From an uncultured Clostridia bacterium (GTDB lineage: Bacteria > Bacillota > Clostridia > UMGS1810), in NCBI GenBank assembly GCA_934500705.1, contig CAKSTI010000014.1, positions 16,422 through 80,421 of the forward strand: a stretch of 64,000 nucleotides of DNA. The letters run 5' to 3'. Below, one piece after another: positions 23,486 through 31,911 of this stretch (positions are counted from its first letter, which is position 1; each line of letters opens with the position of its first letter). Under the pieces are notes generated by a model that saw only the letters and a program-made list of their open reading frames with translations, was not told where the DNA came from and did no database searches. The position numbers and the translations under genes were made by a program.

Positions 23486-24550
23486 ATGGCAAACAAGGTA
23501 CTGATGAAAGGTAACGAGGCGCTTGCCGAGGCGGCAATACGCAGCGGCTGCAAATACTTTTTCGGTTATCCCATAACGCCGCAGACCGAGGTTTCGGCTT
23601 ATATGGCAAAAAAGATGCCGAAAATCGGCGGTACGTTTCTCCAAGCGGAGAGCGAAGTTGCCGCAATTAATATGGTATACGGCGCAGGCGGTGCGGGCGC
23701 AAGGGTAATGACGAGTTCGTCAAGCCCCGGAATAAGCCTTAAACAGGAGGGTATCTCCTACATAGCCGGAGCGGACGTTCCGTGCGTAATTGTAAATATT
23801 GTAAGAGGCGGCCCCGGACTCGGCGGTATTCAGCCGGCACAGTCGGACTACTATCAGGCGGTAAAGGGCGGCGGCCACGGCGACTATCACCTTGTGGTAC
23901 TGGCACCCAGTTCTATTCAGGAAATGGTTGACCTCACCTCCGACGCTTTTGACATCGGCGACAAATACAGATGTCCCGTTATGCTCATCGGCGACGGTAT
24001 GCTCGGTCAGATGATGGAGCCTGTGGAGTTTAAGGACACGGACGCAGCTCAAATCCCCGAAAAGCCGTGGGCAACGGTCGGCACGCAGATGAAGCGCAAG
24101 AGAAACATCATAAACTCGCTCTTTATTGAGCCTAAGGACTTGGAAGACCTCATTCTGGAAAGACAGAAAAAATATGACGAAATAACCAAAAACGAAGTCC
24201 GCTACGAAGCCGTTGACACAGAGGACGCCGACATTGTGCTTGTGGCATACGGCACAACGGCGAGAATTGCCAAAACCGCTATGGCAAAGGCAAAGGCTAA
24301 GGGCATTAAAGTGGGAATTATAAGACCGATTACGCTCTGGCCGTTCCCGTACGAGGCTTTTGAAAAGGCATTGAACCGCAAAAAAGACTTCCTCACCGTT
24401 GAAATGAGTATGGGTCAGATGGTAGACGACGTAAAGATTGCCGTAAACGGCAGAGGAAACGTCCACTTCTACGGCAGAACGGGCGGAGTTGTCCCCACAC
24501 CTAACGAGATTTTAGCAGAGATAGAAAAAATTGCCGGAGGTGACAGATAA
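23486..24550 (+). CDS. vorB: 2-oxoacid:ferredoxin oxidoreductase, alpha subunit (VorB-type)
   Basis: The 354-residue protein begins MANKVLMKGNEALAEAAIRSG and carries GYPITPQTE and the pyrimidine-binding core segment typical of VorB/KorA subunits (GPGLGGIQPAQSDYYQ). With the beta, gamma and delta subunits it oxidises a 2-oxoacid to acyl-CoA, reducing ferredoxin. Branched-chain 2-oxoacids are the usual substrate for proteins of this type, but 2-oxoglutarate cannot be excluded. The start at 23486 follows AAGGAGG at 8 bases. Its stop overlaps the next start as TAATG. Confidence 0.92.
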   Translation: MANKVLMKGNEALAEAAIRSGCKYFFGYPITPQTEVSAYMAKKMPKIGGTFLQAESEVAAINMVYGAGGAGARVMTSSSSPGISLKQEGISYIAGADVPCVIVNIVRGGPGLGGIQPAQSDYYQAVKGGGHGDYHLVVLAPSSIQEMVDLTSDAFDIGDKYRCPVMLIGDGMLGQMMEPVEFKDTDAAQIPEKPWATVGTQMKRKRNIINSLFIEPKDLEDLILERQKKYDEITKNEVRYEAVDTEDADIVLVAYGTTARIAKTAMAKAKAKGIKVGIIRPITLWPFPYEAFEKALNRKKDFLTVEMSMGQMVDDVKIAVNGRGNVHFYGRTGGVVPTPNEILAEIEKIAGGDR

Positions 24551-25299
24551 TGGAAAAAGTATTTACAAGACCCCATTCACTCACAGACGTTCCGCTGCAC
24601 TACTGCCCCGGTTGTCCGCACGGCATAGTTCACCGTCTTGTTGCCGAGGTCATAGACGAGCTTGGCATTGAGGGCACCACAATCGGTGTTGCACCTGTCG
24701 GTTGCAGTGTATTTGCGTATAATTACTTTGAGTGCGATATGCAGGAGGCGGCACACGGCAGAGCGCCGGCGGTTGCTACGGGAATTAAGAGAGTTCACCC
24801 GGACAGAACCGTTTTCACCTATCAGGGCGACGGCGACCTTGCGGCAATAGGAACGGCGGAAACCGTCCACGCAGCGGCAAGGGGCGAGAACATCTCGGTT
24901 ATATTTATAAACAATGCAATTTACGGAATGACGGGCGGACAGATGGCGCCCACCACCCTTTTGGGACAGGTTACGCAGACGACGCCTTACGGCAGAGACC
25001 AAAAGCGCAACGGAAATCCGATAAGAGTCAGCGAAATGCTCGCAACCCTTGACGGCCCCTCATACATTGAGAGAGTAACCGTTGACACCATACCCCACAT
25101 CAAGGCGGCAAAGGCGGCAATTAAAAAGTCGTTTGAGATGCAGCTTGCCGGCAAGGGATTTTCGCTCGTAGAGGTTGTATCCACCTGCCCGACAAACTGG
25201 GGAATGTCGCCAATCGAGGCGTTTGAGTGGATGAGAGAAAATATGCTCAAACAGTACCCCCTGGGCGTATACAAGGACATCACAAAGGAGGAGAATTAA
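24550..25299 (+). CDS. 2-oxoacid:ferredoxin oxidoreductase, beta subunit (TPP-binding)
   Basis: The 249-residue protein has the CPGCPHG opening of beta subunits, a TPP-binding GDGDLAAIGTAE motif with following N residues (INNAIYGMTGGQMAPTT), and ends near SPIEAFEWMRENM. It binds thiamine pyrophosphate and contributes a [4Fe-4S] cluster through its Cys residues. It is translationally coupled to vorB. Confidence 0.92.
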   Translation: MEKVFTRPHSLTDVPLHYCPGCPHGIVHRLVAEVIDELGIEGTTIGVAPVGCSVFAYNYFECDMQEAAHGRAPAVATGIKRVHPDRTVFTYQGDGDLAAIGTAETVHAAARGENISVIFINNAIYGMTGGQMAPTTLLGQVTQTTPYGRDQKRNGNPIRVSEMLATLDGPSYIERVTVDTIPHIKAAKAAIKKSFEMQLAGKGFSLVEVVSTCPTNWGMSPIEAFEWMRENMLKQYPLGVYKDITKEEN

Positions 25300-25300
25300 A

Positions 25301-25831
25301 ATGACTTATGAGACGATTTTTGCCGGTTTCGGCGGTCAGGGTATTTTGTTCTCCGGGAAAGCGATTGCCTATGCCGGAATGATAGAAAACAAGAATGTTT
25401 CCCACCTTCCGTCCTACGGTCCGGAAATGAGGGGCGGCACGTGCAACTGCCACGTCATCGTATCCGACGAGCCTGTTGCCTCGCCGATTATAGTTGAGCC
25501 GACGGCGCTTGTGGCTATGAACGCACCGTCGTTTGACAAGTTTGAAAACGCACTTGTTCCCGGCGGAAAGGCATTTATAGACAGCACGCTTATTTCAAGA
25601 GATGCAAAAAGAGATGACATCGACGTCTATAAAATCCCGGCAACGCAGATGGCAAACGAGATGGGTGTTCCCAAACTTGCCAATATGATTATTGTAGGAA
25701 AGCTCATAAAGGAAACCGAAATGTTTACCCTGGACGAACTCAAGCAGGCGGTAACCAAAATGGTTCCGGAGTCTAAAAAGGCTCTGCTTGACGCTAATAT
25801 AAAGGCTATTGAGGCAGGATATAATCTGTAA
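25301..25831 (+). CDS. 2-oxoacid:ferredoxin oxidoreductase, gamma subunit
   Basis: The 176-residue protein has the family opening IFAGFGGQGILFSGKAIAYAG and the SYGPEMRGGTCNC segment that contacts coenzyme A in related enzymes. It completes the alpha-beta-gamma-delta set. It starts two bases after the stop of the beta gene and is followed by a terminator. Confidence 0.92.
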   Translation: MTYETIFAGFGGQGILFSGKAIAYAGMIENKNVSHLPSYGPEMRGGTCNCHVIVSDEPVASPIIVEPTALVAMNAPSFDKFENALVPGGKAFIDSTLISRDAKRDDIDVYKIPATQMANEMGVPKLANMIIVGKLIKETEMFTLDELKQAVTKMVPESKKALLDANIKAIEAGYNL

Positions 25832-25837
25832 AATTCG

Positions 25838-25866
25838 GGGCGGTTATTACCGCCCTTAATTTTTTG
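25838..25866 (+). terminator. Intrinsic terminator of the oxidoreductase operon
   Basis: A perfect 7-bp stem GGGCGGT / ACCGCCC with a TATT loop followed by TTAATTTTTTG. Confidence 0.85.
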
Positions 25867-25874
25867 AAAAACTG

Positions 25875-25902
25875 TTGACAAAGTCAGAAAATATGGTATA
25901 AT
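25875..25902 (+). promoter_or_regulatory. Promoter of antitoxin RNA, locus 1
   Basis: TTGACA (25875-25880), 16-base spacer, TATAAT (25897-25902), reading toward the toxin gene 3' end. Confidence 0.75.
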
Positions 25903-25908
25903 GATAAT

Positions 25909-25994
25909 AGAAAAAGGCAAGACCGTAACGGTTATGCCGAAGTTTGTTTGTTAAAAAATAACGCACTCATTTTCGACTGTGGGCGTTATTTTTT
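25909..25994 (+). ncRNA. Predicted antisense antitoxin RNA of type I toxin-antitoxin locus 1
   Basis: From the predicted start at about 25909 to the bidirectional terminator a transcript of roughly 85 bases would form, containing the near-palindrome GGCAAGACCGTAACGGTT-ATGCC. It has no credible reading frame and is complementary to the 3' end and terminator of the toxin mRNA. A sequence of the same design stands at the second locus. Expression is inferred from the promoter and terminator only. Confidence 0.6.
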
Positions 25995-25995
25995 T
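25953..25995. terminator. Shared bidirectional terminator, toxin-antitoxin locus 1
   Basis: Stem AATAACGC (25957-25964) / GCGTTATT (25983-25990) flanked by A and T runs, so it works on both strands. The toxin stop codon lies within it. Confidence 0.8.
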
Positions 25996-26051
25996 ATGGA
26001 AATTATTATAATTATCAAAATCATAAATGAAATTATGTAATTACAATCCAC
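25986..26051 (-). CDS. Small hydrophobic peptide, predicted type I toxin 1
   Basis: The frame codes 21 residues, MDCNYIISFMILIIIIISIKK: a single membrane span with a Lys-Lys end, as in Fst/TxpA-type membrane toxins. The GTG start follows a very strong GGGGAGGTGG site. It has a long leader from a consensus promoter at 26155-26183 and a convergent antisense RNA with a shared terminator. This is the architecture of the par (Fst/RNA II) locus. Family membership is inferred from layout. Confidence 0.65.
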   Translation of the reverse strand: MDCNYIISFMILIIIIISIKK

Positions 26052-26154
26052 GTTACCACCTCCCCTCTCGACTTACAGTTGAGAAAGTCAGCGGCATAAC
26101 CGCCCAGTTTTCACTGTTTCGGACTTGCCTTTGTCAGAAAATCTGACAAAAGAT

Positions 26155-26183
26155 ATTATACACCCAATTTAATTCTTATTCAA
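26155..26183 (-). promoter_or_regulatory. Promoter of toxin 1
   Basis: Minus strand TTGAAT (26178-26183), 17-base spacer, TATAAT (26155-26160); leader of about 95 bases containing GGCAAGTCCG ... GGTTATGCC. Confidence 0.7.
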
Positions 26184-26314
26184 GTGCTTTTATCAAATTG
26201 AAATTTATTTTTTTACATACGACGCCTAATATAAACAAAAAATTTCATTTGACACCTAAAAATTACGCCGAAAGTGTGTTACAATATATATATGAGCAGA
26301 TTGGAGATGACATA

Positions 26315-26803
26315 ATGGAGGAAAACTTAATTAAACAGCGGTGCTGCTTTACCGGGCACAGACCCGACAAGCTGGGATATACGGAGGAGGAAATTAAACC
26401 GCTTTTGGAAAAGGCGATTGACAGCGCCATTGAGGGCGGTTATGTGACATTTATAAGCGGAATGGCAAAGGGAACGGACATCTGGGCGGCGGAAATTGTG
26501 CTGGAAAAGAAAAAGGAAAACAAGTCGCTCCACCTTGTATGCGCCATACCCCACCCCGGCTTTATAAACGGGCGCAGTGCTCAGGAGCGCAGACGGTACG
26601 AAAACATAATAAATAGCGCCGACAAGTGCGTCTTAGTCAGTGACAGATGTCTGCCGGGCTGTTACCAAAAGAGAAACATCTGGATGGTGGACAGAAGTTC
26701 CGAAGTGATTGCCGTATTCAACGGAACAAAGGGCGGAACGGCTAACACAATTAATTACGCAAAGAGGCACGGGGTGAAAATTGTCAACGTTTTGGAGCGG
26801 TGA
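26315..26803 (+). CDS. SLOG superfamily protein (DUF1273/YpsA-like)
   Basis: The 162-residue protein has RCCFTGHRPDKLGY near its start, then FISGMAKGTDIWAAEIVLE and later FNGTKGGTANTINYAKRHG, the Rossmann-like SLOG fold that binds nucleotide-derived ligands. Family members include YpsA of Bacillus. The ligand and role here are not known; DprA-like and nucleotide-signalling roles are known for relatives. The ATG at 26315 has GGAG upstream and is preferred to a longer in-frame reading. Confidence 0.82.
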   Translation: MEENLIKQRCCFTGHRPDKLGYTEEEIKPLLEKAIDSAIEGGYVTFISGMAKGTDIWAAEIVLEKKKENKSLHLVCAIPHPGFINGRSAQERRRYENIINSADKCVLVSDRCLPGCYQKRNIWMVDRSSEVIAVFNGTKGGTANTINYAKRHGVKIVNVLER

Positions 26804-27311
26804 CAATTTTCGTCGGGAGCGGTTTACATAATATTGTATAATCTCCCCTTTCAAAAAAATTTTTTGCGCCTTTTTTTGCCCGTGTCAAGAAAAATTTTAG
26901 ATAAAAATGGGAAAGAATTTTGTTAATAATTTTTCCTTGACAAGAAATTTTTAAGAAACAATTTTCAAACAACCACATTGTTAAAATGTCGGTAAACAGT
27001 GGACTTAATCCACATATCCACATTGTTATCCACATTTTTGGTGCATAAAACGGGGTGAAAAAATCAAAAATCGGGTCTTTTTTTGTAAAAAAAAGTAAAA
27101 CCGAAAAAAGGTTACATAATATTTTGTTTAACAAATTTGTAACATTTTTTAAAGGATTTTTTCGCCTTTTGTCACACATTTTTCATCAGCGGTCAAAATT
27201 TTTCCAATGCCCGAAATCCGCTCAGCATCTGCAATTTGCAATTTACATAAACATTTTGAGCGGAGACGGACGGGGACAGAAAAAATTTTTTGAAAAATTT
27301 TAAAAAAACAC
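26804..27311. other. A/T-rich spacer without a supportable gene
   Basis: About 500 bases of A- and T-runs between the SLOG gene and the ctsR promoter. Readings across it on the minus strand are low-complexity Phe/Lys/Leu strings without ribosome sites. The only structure seen is the cluster of DnaA-box-like nonamers at 27006-27034. Confidence 0.6.
27006..27034 (+). other. Cluster of three DnaA-box-like nonamers
   Basis: TAATCCACA (27006-27014), ATATCCACA (27014-27022) and the consensus TTATCCACA (27026-27034), all in one orientation within 29 bases and inside a strongly A/T-rich stretch. Confidence 0.55.
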
Positions 27312-27339
27312 TTGACAAAATAAAAAAATGTGGTATAAT
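27312..27339 (+). promoter_or_regulatory. Sigma-A promoter of the ctsR operon
   Basis: TTGACA (27312-27317), 16-base spacer, TATAAT (27334-27339), directly before the CtsR operator. Confidence 0.85.
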
Positions 27340-27348
27340 ACGGTTAAA

Positions 27349-27365
27349 GGTCAAAGAAAGTCAAA
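27349..27365 (+). promoter_or_regulatory. CtsR operator
   Basis: Direct heptad repeat GGTCAAA-GAA-AGTCAAA, an exact match to the known consensus RGTCAAA-NAN-RGTCAAA, with a further GTCAAAA half site behind it. It overlaps the transcription start, so CtsR should repress its own operon until heat or protein stress. Confidence 0.92.
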
Positions 27366-27441
27366 GTCAAAAACCTAAATTGACAAAATATTCACTCCCG
27401 ATGTGGTAAAATACCTTTGAGAGTGTTGGAGATGATATAAA

Positions 27442-27891
27442 TTGAAAATAAGCGACACGATAGAAAATTTTATCTGCGAGCTTTTGCGCCCGACGGACAG
27501 CGTGGAGTTAAGACGTAACGAACTTGCGTCACATTTCAACTGCGTGCCGTCACAGATTAACTACGTTATCCAGACGAGGTTTACAACCGAGAGAGGATAT
27601 ATTGTAGAGAGCAGACGGGGCGGCGGCGGTCACATCAAGATAACCCGTGTGCACCTCGGCGGCGGCTCCATAGCGGAGCATATGCTCGCAAACGTCGGGG
27701 CGAGCGTGGACATTATGACGGTTGAGTCTATTGTGAACACGCTTTACACAAACGGCATTATAGACGCAGAGTCCGCAAAGCTCATAATTGCCGCTTGCTC
27801 GAACAATGCGCTGTCGTCAATATCGGACGGAACGCTTAAAAACAAAGTAAGGGCGGACATTTTTAAAAACATTTTACTGTTATTGGTATGA
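27442..27891 (+). CDS. ctsR: Class III heat-shock repressor CtsR
   Basis: The 149-residue protein begins (M)KISDTIENFICELL and has the helix-turn-helix region VELRRNELASHFNCVPSQINYVIQTRF and the glycine-rich wing RRGGGGHIKI that reads the GGTCAAA heptads. It is of usual length. The start is TTG at 27442 after TTGGAG. It represses the clp operon, and McsB controls its activity during stress. Confidence 0.95.
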   Translation: MKISDTIENFICELLRPTDSVELRRNELASHFNCVPSQINYVIQTRFTTERGYIVESRRGGGGHIKITRVHLGGGSIAEHMLANVGASVDIMTVESIVNTLYTNGIIDAESAKLIIAACSNNALSSISDGTLKNKVRADIFKNILLLLV

Positions 27892-27908
27892 AAGGATTGT
27901 GATGTTTT

Positions 27909-28412
27909 ATGTTGTGCACAAATTGTCAGAGCAGAGAAGCAAATTTCCATTATAAACAGGTTATAAACGGCAAACACACCGAACTTAACCTTTGCACAGA
28001 GTGTGCAAGGGAGCTGGGGTATTTGAACCAGGGCGAGGGAATGTTTGATTTGTCAAGTTTCTTCGGCGACTTTCTCTCTATGCCGTCTTTTGCGCCGTCG
28101 GTTACAAAGGTTATGGCGTGCCCGGATTGTGCGACCACGTTTGACGAATTCAAGCGCACGGGCTTTGTGGGATGCGAGAGGTGCTACGACGAGTTTAAGG
28201 ACGCAATCGAGGCAACGCTCGAACAAATTCAGCCGTCAACCACGCACAAGGGACGGCTCGGCGGTGAGGCAGGAGCCAAAATTCAGAAAACAAACGAGCT
28301 TGACCGCTTAAAGGAGCAGTTAAAGCGTGCAATACTTGACGAAAAGTACGAGGACGCCGCAGTCCTCAGAGATAAGATAAAGAAAATCGAGGAGGAAAAG
28401 GACAATGGCTAA
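27909..28412 (+). CDS. mcsA: McsA, zinc-finger activator of the McsB arginine kinase
   Basis: The 167-residue protein has the paired CxxC zinc motifs (CTNCQSREA, CTECARELG; then CPDC and CERC) and a C-terminal UVR domain (LKEQLKRAILDEKYEDAAVLRDKI). McsA binds and activates McsB. It overlaps mcsB by 8 bases. Confidence 0.94.
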   Translation: MLCTNCQSREANFHYKQVINGKHTELNLCTECARELGYLNQGEGMFDLSSFFGDFLSMPSFAPSVTKVMACPDCATTFDEFKRTGFVGCERCYDEFKDAIEATLEQIQPSTTHKGRLGGEAGAKIQKTNELDRLKEQLKRAILDEKYEDAAVLRDKIKKIEEEKDNG

Positions 28413-29415
28413 ATGGTACGATGACACCGGATTTCAGGGAGATATAGTCCTCAGCACAAGGGTTCGCTTGGCGAGAAACCTTAAAGGTATCCCCTTCCCC
28501 AACAAGATGTCGGACGATGACGCCAAAAAGGTTGTGGAACTTGTAAGCGGTGCATTGGAGAATATGAACTACGGCTTTACAAGGCTCGACCTCAATGCGA
28601 TGTCCAAAACCGAAAAGCAGAAACTTGTGGAAAAACGCTACATCAGCCCCGACCTCGCCAAGCAGACAAAGCCGTGCGCAGTGTTCATAAGCGACGACGA
28701 GAGCGTCAGCATTATGGTAAACGAAGAGGAGCACATAAGAATGCAAAGCATCTTTGCAGGTCTTGAATGTCAGAAAGCGTACGACATAATAAGCAAAATC
28801 GACGCATACCTTGCCGAAAAGCTGGAGTACGCCGTTCACCCCAAATACGGCTACCTCACAAGCTGTCTTACAAACCTCGGCACGGGAATGAGAGTGTCGT
28901 GTATGCTGCATCTGCCGGCGGTATGCCTTTGCAGTGTTGCCGACAGTATGTTTGCAACGCTCGGCAAGCTGGGAATTACGGTGCGTGGAATGTACGGCGA
29001 GGGGAGCAAGGCGTCGGGATATTTGTTCCAGATTTCAAACCAGATGACCCTCGGCGTTGACGAAAGGGAGATTATCGACAAGATAAACGATGTCGTAAAT
29101 CAGGTGATTGCAAAAGAACGGGAACTGAGAGGAGTGCTTTTAAAGCAGAGAGGTGTTGCAATGGAGGATAAAATTATGCGTTCCTGTGCAATACTTAAAG
29201 GTGCAAGACTTTTGTCGAGCAGTGAGATGCTGAGTCTGTTTTCAAACGCACGTCTTGCAATGTCACTCGGTCTTGTGAATGGAATAGAACCCAGAACGCT
29301 CAATTCGCTTATGGTGGAAACCTCGCCGGCAAGCCTTGCCGACTGCGGAAGCGTTACTCAGAGAGATGCCGAGCGTGCAAAAATTGTACGTGAGCGGCTC
29401 AAAAAGGAGGAATAA
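28405..29415 (+). CDS. mcsB: Protein-arginine kinase McsB
   Basis: The 336-residue protein is related to phosphagen kinases and opens with GDIVLSTRVRLARNLKG. It phosphorylates arginines on damaged proteins, which marks them for ClpC-ClpP, and inactivates CtsR. The NEEEHIRMQS segment and RGMYGEGSKASG, typical of McsB, are present. Length and order (ctsR-mcsA-mcsB-clpC) match Bacillus. Confidence 0.95.
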   Translation: MAKWYDDTGFQGDIVLSTRVRLARNLKGIPFPNKMSDDDAKKVVELVSGALENMNYGFTRLDLNAMSKTEKQKLVEKRYISPDLAKQTKPCAVFISDDESVSIMVNEEEHIRMQSIFAGLECQKAYDIISKIDAYLAEKLEYAVHPKYGYLTSCLTNLGTGMRVSCMLHLPAVCLCSVADSMFATLGKLGITVRGMYGEGSKASGYLFQISNQMTLGVDEREIIDKINDVVNQVIAKERELRGVLLKQRGVAMEDKIMRSCAILKGARLLSSSEMLSLFSNARLAMSLGLVNGIEPRTLNSLMVETSPASLADCGSVTQRDAERAKIVRERLKKEE

Positions 29416-29417
29416 TT

Positions 29418-31868
29418 ATGGATACAAGATTTACCGAAAGTTCAAAGGCGGCTCTGCGCCTCGCAAATGAGGTTGCCTCCGAGCTTGGATATAACTATGT
29501 AGGCTCCGAGCACATTCTTGCCGGCATAATCCGTGAGGGCACGTCCGCAGCAGCGGCGGCGCTTGCCGAGCAGGGTGTGGACTTTGACGGAGTTGTGGAA
29601 AAAATCACACAGTACAATGCGCCGAGCGGCGGCTTTGCGTCCGCATCTCTGCCGCTTACTCCGAGGAGCAAGGCACTGCTTGAAATCAGCTTTAACGAGG
29701 CTAAAAAGTCAGGCTCGCTCTTAATCGAACCGGAGCACATTTTGATGGCGATGCTGCGTGAGGGTCAGAGCGTTGCGGTGAGAATTTTAACCGACTACAA
29801 CGTTGACTTTAACGCACTTGTGCAGACGATGTTCGGCTCTGCCCGTTCCGGCGGAAAGACCGGCGGAGCTAAGGGCGGCAATGCCGGACTTAAAAATCTG
29901 GAACAGTTCGGCACAGACCTCACAACACTTGCCGAGGAGGGCAAAATCGACCCAATCATCGGAAGGGACAAAGAGATTGAGAGGGTTATTCAAATTCTGT
30001 CACGCCGTACCAAAAACAACCCGTGCTTAATCGGTGAGCCGGGCGTCGGCAAGACAGCCATTGCCGAGGGACTTGCGTACAAGATTGTGGAGGGCTCAAT
30101 TCCCGAAACATTAAAGGGCAAGCGCATATTCTCCCTTGACCTTTCCTCAATGATTGCCGGCACAAAGTACCGTGGCGAGTTTGAGGAGAGAATTAAAAAG
30201 GCTCTCGACGAGGTTAAAAAGAACAAAAACATCATTCTCTTTATTGATGAAGTTCACACACTTGTGGGAGCAGGTGCGGCAGAGGGCGCAATGGACGCCG
30301 CAAATATATTAAAGCCGCTGCTTGCCCGTGGCGAGTTGCAGTTAATCGGTGCAACCACTCTTGACGAATACCGCAAGAACATCGAAAAAGATGCGGCGCT
30401 GGAACGCAGATTTCAGCCAATCAACGTAGGCGAACCGTCGGTTGAGGACACGGTTGAAATCTTAAAGGGCATAAGAGATAAATACGAACAGCACCACAAG
30501 GTTACAATTCTCGACGAGGCACTGGAAGCCGCCGCAAGGCTCTCCGCAAGGTATATTACCGACAGATTTCTGCCGGACAAAGCCATCGACCTGATTGACG
30601 AGGCGGCGTCAAAGATAAGAATGAAAGCCTTTACCGCTCCGCCGTCGATTAAAGAGGTTGAGGAAAAGCTCGCCTCCGTCGGCAGGCAGAAACGTGATGC
30701 AATAGAGCACCAGGAGTTTGAAAAGGCGGCATCTCTGCGTGACGAGGAGGAAAAAATCAGAGGCGAACTCGCCGACAAAAAGGCGCAGTGGGAAAAGAGC
30801 AATTCCAAAGAGGACCTCGTTGTCACCGAGGACGAAATCTGCGATGTAATAACCGACTGGACAGGCATACCGGTTAAAAAACTTGCCGGCGAGGAACAGG
30901 AGCGTCTCAAAAATATGGAGTCAATCCTGCACAACCGTGTTGTCGGCCAGGACGAGGCAGTGGTTGCCGTTTCCAAGGCAATCCGCCGTGGCAGAATAGG
31001 TCTTAAAGACCCCAAACGTCCGACAGGTTCGTTCATATTCTTAGGCCCTACGGGCGTTGGTAAAACCGAGCTGTGCAAGGCGCTTGCCGAGGCGATATTC
31101 GGTGACGAAAACGCCGTTATCAGAATTGATATGAGCGAATATATGGACAAGCACAACGTATCACGTCTTGTCGGCTCGCCTCCGGGATTTGTCGGCTACG
31201 AGGAGGGCGGTCAGCTCACCGAAAAAGTGCGCAGAAAACCGTACTCGGTAGTGCTCTTTGACGAGATTGAAAAGGCGCACCCCGACGTGTTCAACATCTT
31301 GCTGCAAATCCTGGAAGACGGAATACTCACCGACTCGCAGGGCAGACGTGTTGACTTTAAAAACACGGTAATCATAATGACGTCCAACATCGGCGCACGG
31401 CTGATAACCGAAAAGATGAAGCCCTCTCTCGGATTTAACAAAGCCGAGGAAGGTGCGGAAAAGGACTACGAGTTCATCAAAGGTCAGGTTCTCGGCGAGC
31501 TCAAAAACGTGTTCAGACCGGAGCTTATTAACCGTATTGACGAGATAATCGTGTTCCACAAGCTGAGCCACGAGGATATAGAAAAGATAACAAAGATAAT
31601 GCTTTCAAGCCTTAAAGACAGAATGAAAGCGCTCGGCTACAAAATATCGTTTACCGATGCGCTCATAGACCATCTTGCCGACTCCGGCTACGACGAGGCA
31701 TACGGTGCAAGACCGCTCAGGCGTGCAATTCAGTCTGAGGTTGAGGACTTCCTTGCCGATAACATTCTCTCCGGAAATGTACCGGAGGGCGGCAGTGTAA
31801 CCGTCGATTATGCGGACGGCAAAGCCAAACTTGTTACCGAAAAAGAACCCGAAACGGCTGAAAAGTGA
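29418..31868 (+). CDS. clpC: ATP-dependent Clp protease ATPase subunit ClpC
   Basis: The 816-residue protein has two N-terminal ClpN repeats (from FTESSKAALRLANE), AAA-1 with Walker A GEPGVGKTAIAEG, a middle domain with a UVR motif (EFEKAASLRDEEEKI), AAA-2 with Walker A GPTGVGKTELCKA, and a C-terminal domain with YGARPLRRAIQ. It unfolds arginine-phosphorylated and other substrates for ClpP. It starts two bases after mcsB and ends the operon. Confidence 0.97.
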   Translation: MDTRFTESSKAALRLANEVASELGYNYVGSEHILAGIIREGTSAAAAALAEQGVDFDGVVEKITQYNAPSGGFASASLPLTPRSKALLEISFNEAKKSGSLLIEPEHILMAMLREGQSVAVRILTDYNVDFNALVQTMFGSARSGGKTGGAKGGNAGLKNLEQFGTDLTTLAEEGKIDPIIGRDKEIERVIQILSRRTKNNPCLIGEPGVGKTAIAEGLAYKIVEGSIPETLKGKRIFSLDLSSMIAGTKYRGEFEERIKKALDEVKKNKNIILFIDEVHTLVGAGAAEGAMDAANILKPLLARGELQLIGATTLDEYRKNIEKDAALERRFQPINVGEPSVEDTVEILKGIRDKYEQHHKVTILDEALEAAARLSARYITDRFLPDKAIDLIDEAASKIRMKAFTAPPSIKEVEEKLASVGRQKRDAIEHQEFEKAASLRDEEEKIRGELADKKAQWEKSNSKEDLVVTEDEICDVITDWTGIPVKKLAGEEQERLKNMESILHNRVVGQDEAVVAVSKAIRRGRIGLKDPKRPTGSFIFLGPTGVGKTELCKALAEAIFGDENAVIRIDMSEYMDKHNVSRLVGSPPGFVGYEEGGQLTEKVRRKPYSVVLFDEIEKAHPDVFNILLQILEDGILTDSQGRRVDFKNTVIIMTSNIGARLITEKMKPSLGFNKAEEGAEKDYEFIKGQVLGELKNVFRPELINRIDEIIVFHKLSHEDIEKITKIMLSSLKDRMKALGYKISFTDALIDHLADSGYDEAYGARPLRRAIQSEVEDFLADNILSGNVPEGGSVTVDYADGKAKLVTEKEPETAEK

Positions 31869-31877
31869 TAAATTTGA

Positions 31878-31907
31878 CCCCACTCTGTACGGAGTGGGGT
31901 TTTCTTT
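31878..31907 (+). terminator. Intrinsic terminator of the clpC operon
   Basis: An 8-bp stem CCCCACTC / GAGTGGGG followed by TTTTCTTTT. Confidence 0.9.
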
Positions 31908-31911
31908 TCAC

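Noticed and set aside
26784..27179. 131-codon frame on the minus strand in the A/T-rich spacer before ctsR
   Set aside because: Low-complexity Phe/Lys/Leu composition, no ribosome site, and it overlaps the end of the SLOG gene and the DnaA-box cluster.
27380..27412. Second promoter before ctsR (TTGACA at 27380, TAAAAT at 27407)
   Set aside because: The spacer is 21 bases, too long for a normal sigma-A promoter; the upstream promoter over the CtsR operator is better.
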